DNA from: Candidatus Daviesbacteria bacterium RIFCSPHIGHO2_02_FULL_39_12
GTDB taxonomy: Bacteria > Patescibacteriota > Microgenomatia > Daviesbacterales > UBA10151
Length of the DNA: 26,710 nucleotides
Assembly (NCBI GenBank): GCA_001777055.1
Contig: MFCX01000023.1
Span: 1 to 26,710, forward strand
Reading direction: 5' to 3'
Position 1 is the stretch's first letter. The number at the start of each line of letters is the position of its first letter. The notes below the pieces were generated by a model, which was given only the letters and a program-made list of their open reading frames with translations, was not told the DNA's origin and searched no databases. Below, one piece after another: positions 7,717 through 16,097 of the stretch. The position numbers and the translations under genes are program-made.

Positions 7717-9155
7717 ATCTTATCCAAAACCGGTCCTGCTGCTTCTAAAGCTTTAATTAATTCATCATCCGATTGCATATTTCCCGCCTGCTTGGTAATA
7801 GCAGCCAACCGAGGATGTTTAGTAAACGCATCAATCAATATATTTTTATATCTTTCTATAAAGGTTTTATTTTTAGCTTGTAGAAAGGTAGTGAAAGGCA
7901 AACATAAAAGTATAGCCTGAATTGGTTTGGGTACTGCAGTTAAAGGATCCTGTTTTAAAAGCTCCATGATTAAATCCCGTCTTTTTAAGGTTAACTGGGT
8001 TTCTGCTGATAGCTCGGCAGAAAACCTGGAGATAGTCTCATAATCCGTAGCTTGGGATAAAAGCTGCCTGATTCTGGTAGATAATAAGTTAAACATGCGG
8101 TTTTGTGTTTGTCTGCCAACTCTCGTGACTGATAAAGACAAATCTATGGCAGGATTTTGTCCTTGGGATCTGAGAGTTGATTTGAAAAGCAAGTGTCCAT
8201 CGGTCATCGACATTAAATTGGTGGGTATCAAAGTTGTGAAATCAGTCATATTAAGTTCAATCACCGGCAGGGCAGTGATTGAACCTCCGCCAAAGCTTTT
8301 TAAAAAATTGCCGGCCCGTTCCAACAGATGAGCATGCTGGTAAAACATATCACCCGGATAAGACTCCCTGCCGGGAGATTTATCACCCAGTAAGGCAATT
8401 TCCCTGTATATTTTGGCGTGAAAACCTAAATCATCCAAAATCAAAAGCACATCCCGTCCCTGTTTTTGAAAATATTCAGCCACTGACAAGGCTGTTTTAG
8501 GAGTCAAAAAAATTAAAGGAGCAACTTCGGAAGAGGAGGTGGCAATAACCACGGTATAGTCTAAAGCTTTATTTGCCTTCAATACATCAATCAAGTTTCT
8601 GACAGTGCCGGCAGGTTTGCCGATCGAAGCATAAATACACACAACATTGGCGCCTCTTTGGTTGACTATGGTATCTATCAGAAAACCTGTTTTACCTGAA
8701 TGGGCATCTCCGATCACGAGTTCCCTTTGGCCTTTTCCTAAAGGCAACAAGGTATCAATCAAGGTTATGCCGGTTAGAAACTGTTCATTAATAAATTGCC
8801 TGGTTTCAATGCCGGGCGCCGGCTGTTCCAATTCAGAAAAAGATGAAGTCTTGGAAGAAAGCAAGGGTCCTTTGCCGTCAATGGGCGCTCCTAACGGGTT
8901 AATGCTTCTGCCCAGTAAAACATTGCCGACAGACAGCCCTAAACGGCTGGATAATTTTTTAAACAGTTGGTTGGGGAAAATCTTTTCTTCATCCAGCATT
9001 AATACTTCTACCTGGCTGCCGGGAATAGAGCTGACCCAGCCTCTGGCTCCGGCTTCAGATTCCACCATGTCATTGACCCTAATAGTGGGCAATCCGTCTA
9101 AATGGATTAAAAAATCCCTGCTTGATATGACATAACCTACCTCGGTTTGATCCAT
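7707..9155 (-). CDS. F1 ATPase alpha subunit of the ATP-synthase-like cluster
   Basis: The 482-residue protein has Walker A GDAHSGKT (149-156), the PGRESYPGDMFYQHAHLLERAG block (about 260-281), GGGSITALPVIE (288-299), and the arginine finger in SVTRVG (Arg344). It should therefore complete the catalytic sites on beta. It starts almost directly at the beta-barrel (VGYVISSRDFLIHLDG). Its P-loop Lys is residue 155, against 175 in E. coli, so most of the N-terminal helix that binds delta in ordinary F1 is missing. CIYASIGKPAGTV replaces the usual IGQKxSTV. A strong Shine-Dalgarno (GGAGGAG) lies 6-7 bases before the ATG, unlike most genes in the window. Confidence 0.93.
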   Translation of the reverse strand: MDQTEVGYVISSRDFLIHLDGLPTIRVNDMVESEAGARGWVSSIPGSQVEVLMLDEEKIFPNQLFKKLSSRLGLSVGNVLLGRSINPLGAPIDGKGPLLSSKTSSFSELEQPAPGIETRQFINEQFLTGITLIDTLLPLGKGQRELVIGDAHSGKTGFLIDTIVNQRGANVVCIYASIGKPAGTVRNLIDVLKANKALDYTVVIATSSSEVAPLIFLTPKTALSVAEYFQKQGRDVLLILDDLGFHAKIYREIALLGDKSPGRESYPGDMFYQHAHLLERAGNFLKSFGGGSITALPVIELNMTDFTTLIPTNLMSMTDGHLLFKSTLRSQGQNPAIDLSLSVTRVGRQTQNRMFNLLSTRIRQLLSQATDYETISRFSAELSAETQLTLKRRDLIMELLKQDPLTAVPKPIQAILLCLPFTTFLQAKNKTFIERYKNILIDAFTKHPRLAAITKQAGNMQSDDELIKALEAAGPVLDKILK

Positions 9156-9166
9156 AATTTCTCCTC

Positions 9167-9187
9167 CGGGATGACACTTCGTGTCAC
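9167..9187. repeat. Small hairpin repeat (GTGACAC/GTGTCAT type) between delta and alpha genes
   Basis: ATGACAC and GTGTCAC flank TTC, forming a 6-7 bp stem. A close relative, GTGACACAAAGTGTCAT, sits at 21505-21521. It overlaps the end of the delta gene and precedes the alpha ribosome-binding site. Confidence 0.5.
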
Positions 9188-9657
9188 CTTAAATATTTCT
9201 TAAAACTTTCTAAAATTTGTGCTTTTTCTTGTTCGATTTTAGCCTTCAGGGAGTAATCTCTTAAAATCCCTTTCCAGACCAATGCGCAACCGGCGATCAG
9301 ACTAGGATCGTACTTAATATCTAAAAGCAATAATTGACTGAAAATAATCCTGGTCTTTTGGCCGATTTGTTCGACAATGCGGTCGTTGACTTCAAAAGGT
9401 AAGTATAAAATTAAGACTTGAAGTTTACTGATGTTATTTTCTAAATCAGTCATGATCTGAGACAGGTTATTTTGATTAAATTGCTCCAAAAAAGGCTTTG
9501 GTAAAGAGTTTAGCCAAGCTAAATCATCCGGAGTTAGTTGTTCAGATTCGGCAGGACTAAAAAAAATTTGGTTAAAATGAGATCTTAAAATCCTCAAGCG
9601 GTATTTTAGTGACAAAAGGCTGCATGTGGTTTGTAAAAGAATTGACAATGTATCCAT
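9184..9657 (-). CDS. F1 ATPase delta-like subunit (peripheral stalk)
   Basis: The 157-residue protein is slightly shorter than usual delta (about 175). The C-terminal signature is clear: DPSLIAGCALVWKGILRDYS followed by LKAKIE (117-142), matching the family pattern DPSLIGGxxxxxGxxxxDxS with a following helix. The N-terminal part is helical but weakly conserved. In ordinary ATP synthase, delta links the F1 crown to subunit b and contacts the alpha N-terminal helix. That alpha helix is missing here, so the contact must differ. It lies 3 bases after the b-like gene. Confidence 0.78.
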   Translation of the reverse strand: MDTLSILLQTTCSLLSLKYRLRILRSHFNQIFFSPAESEQLTPDDLAWLNSLPKPFLEQFNQNNLSQIMTDLENNISKLQVLILYLPFEVNDRIVEQIGQKTRIIFSQLLLLDIKYDPSLIAGCALVWKGILRDYSLKAKIEQEKAQILESFKKYLR

Positions 9658-9660
9658 AAT

Positions 9661-10350
9661 TTATACAACAAATTTCTCTAGCTTGGCACGTTCCAGGGCT
9701 TCATAGACTAAATCTATCTGGTCTTTCAGAGAAAGTTTTTTAGCCAGGACAATATTTAAGGTTTGTTCCATCATGGCGATGATATTTTCATCAATTAATT
9801 TCAGTTGTTGCTCCTTATAATTTTCGATTAAATTCCTGGCGGCTTTTAGTTCCAGTTCAATAGAGGAGAGGGTTTTTTGTTCGCTGGAAACTAAAAAGTC
9901 AGACAGATTGCTCTCCAACGTGCCAAACATCCGGTTGATTCTTTCTTCGCCTTTTTTCAGACTGATATCTTCAAATTGCCGGCTTTTTAGTTGTAAACTT
10001 TGTATAAACTCCAGAAACTGGTTTTGTGCAGCAGTAATAGCTTGTTGAGACTGAGCGACTATAGCTTGCAGATTTTTTTCATAATCCTGTTCCATCTTAG
10101 AAGTGGCAAAGCGGGTATCAGCAACTACTTTAACTCCCTCCAATTCTGCCTCGCCTAAGATGTTTTGGGATTTTTTTATTGACTGATGGAAAGCTTCTAG
10201 GCCTTTTTGTCTAAATTCATCTAAAGTTTTTTGATCGGCTGATTCAAACTTTTTCCTTAAGTTATATTCCCGAAGATAGAGGAAAACAGCCACAGTCGCA
10301 AATATGGTGAATATTAAAACAACAGGATTCTCCAGCAAATAGGCAGACAT
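9661..10350 (-). CDS. Subunit-b-like membrane-anchored coiled-coil protein (stator)
   Basis: From the ATG at 10350 this is 229 residues. One membrane helix at about 8-26 (NPVVLIFTIFATVAVFLYL) is followed by a charged, heptad-rich helix to the end, the layout of ATP synthase b. It is longer than the usual b (about 160), which would give a longer or differently placed peripheral stalk. The C-terminus (LSLKDQIDLVYEALERAKL) is the expected delta-contacting end. A TTG start at 10380 would add ten residues; neither start has a good Shine-Dalgarno. Its position between the c-like and delta genes supports the call. There is only one b gene. Confidence 0.75.
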   Translation of the reverse strand: MSAYLLENPVVLIFTIFATVAVFLYLREYNLRKKFESADQKTLDEFRQKGLEAFHQSIKKSQNILGEAELEGVKVVADTRFATSKMEQDYEKNLQAIVAQSQQAITAAQNQFLEFIQSLQLKSRQFEDISLKKGEERINRMFGTLESNLSDFLVSSEQKTLSSIELELKAARNLIENYKEQQLKLIDENIIAMMEQTLNIVLAKKLSLKDQIDLVYEALERAKLEKFVV

Positions 10351-10396
10351 AACTTCAATAGTAACAAATTCAAATGTCAAGATGCAAAAGCCAAAA

Positions 10397-11200
10397 CTAC
10401 AGCCGAATTATCAAATACGATGCCGCAATGCCAATTAATCCTGTTACCACCAACAGGATAATATTGATGATCATTGACAGTTGGATTGCACTCTTGGCTA
10501 AAGGATTACGTCCAATGGCTTCAACGCTTTTGGCAATTGAGCGGGAAAATGTTAAAAAACTAAAGGTAAAACTTAGTAATATAACCAGTCCTGCGGCTAT
10601 GTAACGGATGATAGCGCCAAGTTGTTTAGGATCCTGGACATTACTTAAAAAGGCTGATCCAATAAAACCAAACCAGCGGTTAGCATTTCTGGGAGCACCC
10701 GGCTCTGCATATTCGACTCTTAATGCTACTTGGACTTGACCGCTGGCGATTTGTTTACCTTCATAGGTGATTTTTTGACCGTCATTTTCCCCGAAGGGCG
10801 CTAAAGCAATTCCTAAAGCATAGCCGGATTCGGAAGATTTCTGGCCTTTTCCGGCAATTAAGGATGAAGTGACATAGTCTCCTTTATTGATTGGTCCATT
10901 TAAGGTAGTGATATTAGCATTAGCTATGCCTGTTCTGGCAATGGCTTCACCGCTGTCGTCAATTCGCCGATTAACCAGTAAAGGGTTTTTATGTATTACC
11001 CCAAACATTTGGTTGTCAAAAGCAGTTTTGGTTCTGGATAAGCCTTCTTTGGTGAGGCTCATAATATCTCCTTCTACAGCATCTTTGTCCGCAATATCAT
11101 ACACAGAGGTAACTTCTATGCCTTGGGATTGGGCGCGAGCTTCGCTCAAGTTAAAAATTAAAAGTGCAAAGCTGAAAGTTAAGAACAAAATAATTTTCAT
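10397..11200 (-). CDS. Subunit-c-like membrane hairpin with signal peptide and secreted domain; ion-binding carboxylate lost
   Basis: From the ATG at 11200 the protein has 267 residues; a GTG at 11218 is possible. Residues 1-23 are a signal peptide (cut expected after EARA). Residues 28-190 are an exported, beta-rich domain with NGPINKGDYVTSS and SGYALGIALAPFG (101-136). From memory, that pattern resembles domains seen in CPR fibre proteins. Residues 200-267 form a two-helix hairpin with the polar loop EAIGRNPLAKSAI, matching the c-subunit loop around RQP. Aligned on this Pro (233), the ion-binding Asp61 of E. coli c corresponds to Val251, and no acidic residue lies in helix 2. Helix 1 also lacks the glycine zipper. 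It cannot carry protons or sodium by the known mechanism. With c-subunit topology the added domain would face outside the cell. Confidence 0.8.
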   Translation of the reverse strand: MKIILFLTFSFALLIFNLSEARAQSQGIEVTSVYDIADKDAVEGDIMSLTKEGLSRTKTAFDNQMFGVIHKNPLLVNRRIDDSGEAIARTGIANANITTLNGPINKGDYVTSSLIAGKGQKSSESGYALGIALAPFGENDGQKITYEGKQIASGQVQVALRVEYAEPGAPRNANRWFGFIGSAFLSNVQDPKQLGAIIRYIAAGLVILLSFTFSFLTFSRSIAKSVEAIGRNPLAKSAIQLSMIINIILLVVTGLIGIAASYLIIRL

Positions 11201-11208
11201 ATAATTTA

Positions 11209-11237
11209 ACCATAACACTAAAGTAAAGGAAAATCAA
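11209..11237 (-). promoter_or_regulatory. Candidate promoter of the ATPase-like cluster
   Basis: On the minus strand TTGATT (11237-11232), a 17-base spacer and TATGGT (11214-11209) precede ATG 11200 by 8 bases. If right, the transcript starts at or very near the ATG, as at other genes here. Confidence 0.4.
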
Positions 11238-11273
11238 AAGAAGGAAAGGTAACAAACAGGACTTGTGCAGTTA

Positions 11274-11300
11274 CGCACGCAAGGTCTCACCTTGCAAGGC
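11274..11300. repeat. REP-like palindrome, copy 4
   Basis: GCAAGG and CCTTGC pair around TCTCA with the same ACGC left flank and AGGCTA right flank as copies 2 and 3. It lies upstream of the ATPase-like cluster. Confidence 0.8.
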
Positions 11301-11524
11301 TAAAACCACAAAAAAGAGACAGCCGTCTGCTTCTGTGTATCAAAATCTATCATAGGCAATCATAGGAATTAACGAATGGGCATAAATTAGGGTTTTGGGT
11401 GTAGGGAATAGGGTTTAGTGGGGATTAGAACATATATTAAATATATCAATTAAAACAAGGAATAAAAAATTTAGCTTGTGAAAACTTACATGAAAAGTGA
11501 TTAAAGATTGACGATTAAAGATTA

Positions 11525-11554
11525 TTGTATCTGACTGAATATTTATGTTAAGAT
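11525..11554 (+). promoter_or_regulatory. Candidate promoter of leuS
   Basis: TTGTAT (11525-11530), an 18-base spacer and TAAGAT (11549-11554) end 9 bases before ATG 11564. Each box matches consensus only moderately. Confidence 0.35.
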
Positions 11555-11563
11555 CAGGGCATT

Positions 11564-13867
<2,304 letters not shown>

Positions 13868-13888
13868 CAGAGAAGATTCCTATTTGCT

Positions 13889-13918
13889 AACAACCACGTA
13901 TACTCCCTTTAGGTTGTT
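13889..13918. other. Hairpin downstream of leuS
   Basis: AACAACC (13889-13895) pairs perfectly with GGTTGTT (13912-13918) around a 16-base loop. A T-run (13944-13949) follows only after 25 bases, so it is not a standard terminator, although it could end the leuS transcript. Confidence 0.3.
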
Positions 13919-13972
13919 CTAGTAAGCTAATCAAAATTTAGCCTTTTTTAATGTTAAATTTAGGTAAGGGTC

Positions 13973-14001
13973 TTGTAATCTTTTGGTAAGGAGGATATAA
14001 T
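13973..14001 (+). promoter_or_regulatory. Strong promoter for the peptidase-comEA-comEC genes
   Basis: TTGTAA (13973-13978), exactly 17 bases, then a perfect TATAAT (13996-14001). ATG 14011 begins 9 bases later, so the mRNA would be leaderless. The AGGAGG at 13989-13994 is too far upstream to serve as a ribosome-binding site. Confidence 0.7.
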
Positions 14002-14010
14002 CGGCCTATT

Positions 14011-14424
14011 ATGCCTGCTCAGCTTCGTGATAACAACTGGCTGCTTTCCCGTTTAGACGATCTTTGGTCCCATTATTTTGCGGACGTTTCACAGGATAAT
14101 CCGGTCTTGATCGGCTTTGGCCGCTATTCCAAATACAGACTGGGTTCAATTAAGATGGAAAGAAGAGGCCATAGAAGTAAGATCACCATTACCGGTATGT
14201 TTAAAAACCCTAATATACCAACTGCCGTGGTTGATCATACTATTGCTCATGAATTGGTGCACTATACCCATGGTTTTTCTTCTAAGAAGGTCAGACTGCA
14301 TCGATATCCTCATGCAGGAGGAATAGTTAATAAAGAATTAGAACAAAGGGGAATGGGGTTTTTAACTAAGGCATATAAGTCCTGGATCAAAAAGTATGTA
14401 TCAAAATCTATTGGAGCAAATTGA
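14011..14424 (+). CDS. Small SprT-like zinc metallopeptidase
   Basis: The 137-residue protein contains HTIAHELVHYTHGF, an HExxH zinc site (His80, Glu81, His84). HRYPHAGGIVNKELEQRG (97-114) could supply the third ligand. Size and motif placement fit SprT-like or minigluzincin-type peptidases. There is no signal peptide, so it should be cytoplasmic. Its end overlaps the start of comEA by 29 bases, implying co-expression from the promoter at 13973-14001. Substrate unknown. Confidence 0.7.
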   Translation: MPAQLRDNNWLLSRLDDLWSHYFADVSQDNPVLIGFGRYSKYRLGSIKMERRGHRSKITITGMFKNPNIPTAVVDHTIAHELVHYTHGFSSKKVRLHRYPHAGGIVNKELEQRGMGFLTKAYKSWIKKYVSKSIGAN

Positions 14425-14983
14425 AAAGTTTAAACTGCCAATCGGACTATCGTTTTTAGGCTTAATATTGATTATTGGCGGCATATTTTCTTCCGGATTA
14501 AACAAACAACAACCCAAAACATTTCCTAAAGAAAGTTTAGTCAGCAACAACCCTAAAAGTGTTTCTGTTGATGTCTCCGGCGCTGTAATTAAACCGGGAG
14601 TATATCAATTAAAAGACGGGTCAAGAATAGAGGAAGCTGTTAAAGCAGCCGGCGGTTTTGCTGAAAATGCTAATCAGGACTATATTGCAAAGTATCTTAA
14701 TATGGCACAAAAGCTTGTTGATGGCACAAAAGTTTACGTACCGGCGGCAGGAGAGGAAGGCGTGGCAGCCGGAGCTACCGGTTCTAGCGGTGGACAAACT
14801 GCTAAAGTTAATATCAATACTGCCTCGCAAGCAGAGCTGGAAGCTTTACCCGGAATAGGCGCTGTCACGGCTTCAAAAATAATCTCCAATCGTCCTTATC
14901 AGCAAACAGGCGAGCTTTTAAGCAAAAAAGTTGTAGGTAAATCTGTTTATGATAAGCTGAAGGATTCCCTGGTGGTGTATTAA
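14396..14983 (+). CDS. comEA: ComEA-type DNA-binding competence protein
   Basis: The 195-residue protein has an N-terminal membrane helix (about 15-34) and an SLBB domain (VSVDVSGAVIKPGVYQLKDG onward, about 56-116). A linker leads to a helix-hairpin-helix pair (VNINTASQAELEALPGIGAV, about 138-157) that binds double-stranded DNA. This is the ComEA order: it captures DNA outside the membrane and hands it to ComEC, encoded 5 bases downstream. Length is typical. Confidence 0.92.
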   Translation: MYQNLLEQIEKFKLPIGLSFLGLILIIGGIFSSGLNKQQPKTFPKESLVSNNPKSVSVDVSGAVIKPGVYQLKDGSRIEEAVKAAGGFAENANQDYIAKYLNMAQKLVDGTKVYVPAAGEEGVAAGATGSSGGQTAKVNINTASQAELEALPGIGAVTASKIISNRPYQQTGELLSKKVVGKSVYDKLKDSLVVY

Positions 14984-15030
14984 GTATTATGTATCAAGTA
15001 TTAAGTATAAAAAGCATAATACATAATACT
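14983..15030. repeat. Inverted repeat spanning the comEA stop and comEC start
   Basis: AGTATTATGTAT (14983-14994) is perfectly complementary to ATACATAATACT (15019-15030). It includes the last base of the comEA stop and the comEC ATG (14989), so the first 14 comEC codons are repeat-derived. A stem here could limit comEC translation. Confidence 0.7.
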
Positions 15031-16056
15031 AGCCCCATAATTCTTGCAGTAGTTTTATATCTCTTGTTATATCTGTTAAGGCTAGAACAGGGTGGGTGGG
15101 AACCTAAGCTTGATTTATTTAAAACTCAAAGGCAAATATTGGATCAAAAGTTGGGTCAAATCCTGCCTTCTCCGCAAGCTGAAATTTTATCCGGTATTCT
15201 GCTTGGGCAGAATAAAGATTTACCTGCTAATATCAAACTGGCTTTAAGGGATACTTCAACTTTGCATATAGTGGTAGCCTCAGGCCAGAATTTAAGTCTG
15301 GTAGCCGGATTTGCGTTAGGTTTTTCCGGATTATTAAAGCGCAAAAACGCCCTTATTTTAAGCCTGATGGTTGTTATTTGGTATGTATTATTAACCGGCC
15401 TCCAGGTGCCCATTATCCGGGCGGCTATTATGTTTACCTTAGCCTCAATTGCCCAATTTTTTGGCAGACAGAAAGAGGGGATTTGGATTTTAATAGTTAC
15501 CGGAGGTTTGATGATTTTGGTTAATCCTTTATGGATTTCTGATTTATCTTTTCAGTTAAGCTTCATGGCTACCTTTGGAGTCACAGTAGTTGCCCCGATT
15601 TTACTTAGATATTTAAAGTCGGTCCCTCTTTTGAGTCAGGATTTGGCTGTGACTTTAGGAGCTCAACTAATGGTGACACCAATCATTGCCCAAAATTTTC
15701 ATCAATTTTCAATAGTAGGTTTAGTAACTAATTTATTAATCTTATGGACAGTGCCATTTATTATGATTTTAGGAGCAGTGACACTTATCTTTAGCTTCCT
15801 TTCGTTGTTTTTAGTCCAGATTGTCGGCTTTTCAGCCTCAGCTTTGCTAGCTTATTTTGTTTATATAGTAAAATTTTTTGCCTCAATGCCTTTTGCCTGG
15901 GAGTATGTAGGGGAACAGAGCTGGTTGGTGTGGGTAGGATACTATTTAGTTCTGGCAGGAATTTTAATGGCTATATCAACACGTCATTGCGATCCCGATA
16001 TTTATCGGGAGAAGCAATCTAGTTTAGAAACAGGTCAAGCAAGATTGCCACGCTAA
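14989..16056 (+). CDS. comEC: Minimal ComEC/Rec2 DNA-uptake channel (Competence domain only)
   Basis: The 355-residue polytopic protein has the ComEC core. LRDTSTLHIVVASGQNLSLV corresponds to the family's xxxGTxHLLAISGLHxxL motif, followed by QVPIIRAAIMF and LSFQLSFMATFGV. It lacks both the N-terminal OB-like domain (DUF4131) and the C-terminal metallo-beta-lactamase domain of full ComEC (about 750 residues). It follows comEA and presumably moves one DNA strand into the cell; another nuclease would have to degrade the other strand. The last 24 or so residues (RHCDPDIYREKQSS onward) and the stop codon come from a palindromic repeat (15982-16071), so the ancestral C-terminus was probably replaced. 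The first residues are also repeat-derived. Confidence 0.88.
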   Translation: MYQVLSIKSIIHNTSPIILAVVLYLLLYLLRLEQGGWEPKLDLFKTQRQILDQKLGQILPSPQAEILSGILLGQNKDLPANIKLALRDTSTLHIVVASGQNLSLVAGFALGFSGLLKRKNALILSLMVVIWYVLLTGLQVPIIRAAIMFTLASIAQFFGRQKEGIWILIVTGGLMILVNPLWISDLSFQLSFMATFGVTVVAPILLRYLKSVPLLSQDLAVTLGAQLMVTPIIAQNFHQFSIVGLVTNLLILWTVPFIMILGAVTLIFSFLSLFLVQIVGFSASALLAYFVYIVKFFASMPFAWEYVGEQSWLVWVGYYLVLAGILMAISTRHCDPDIYREKQSSLETGQARLPR

Positions 16057-16071
16057 TCGCTCGCAATGACG
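15982..16071. repeat. Palindromic element (CGTCATTGCGA ends) forming the comEC 3' end
   Basis: The ends CGTCATTGCGA and TCGCAATGACG are perfect inverted 11-mers. An inner hairpin (ATCCCGATATTTATCGGGA) lies near the left end. It supplies the comEC tail and stop (16054-16056). Confidence 0.8.
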
Positions 16072-16083
16072 AAATAAAATTAT

Positions 16084-16091
16084 GGTATGAT
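16084..16091 (+). promoter_or_regulatory. Extended -10 box before argS
   Basis: TGG-TATGAT ends 6 bases before ATG 16098. No -35 is evident, which fits an extended -10 promoter giving a leaderless transcript. Confidence 0.4.
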
Positions 16092-16097
16092 TAGTTT

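Larger units (their letters stand above)
11219..11563. other. Divergent intergenic region between the ATPase-like cluster and leuS
   Basis: No gene is visible. It holds the cluster promoter, REP copy 4, a GGGTTT/TAGGG-rich low-complexity stretch (about 11388-11430), an AT-rich stretch (11430-11500), a tandem word (ATTAAAGATTGACGATTAAAGATT, 11503-11526, in pieces) and the leuS promoter. A short AGAC/GTCT stem beside a run of A (about 11312-11330) is too weak to call a terminator. Confidence 0.4.

Noticed and set aside
8095..9135. Plus-strand open frames of up to 162 codons
   Set aside because: They are fully antisense to the well-conserved alpha subunit gene.
10374..11204. Plus-strand open frames opposite the c-like gene, one with hydrophobic stretches that could suggest a missing a subunit
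   Set aside because: They mirror the membrane hairpin and signal peptide of the minus-strand gene; no a-subunit Arg motif is present.
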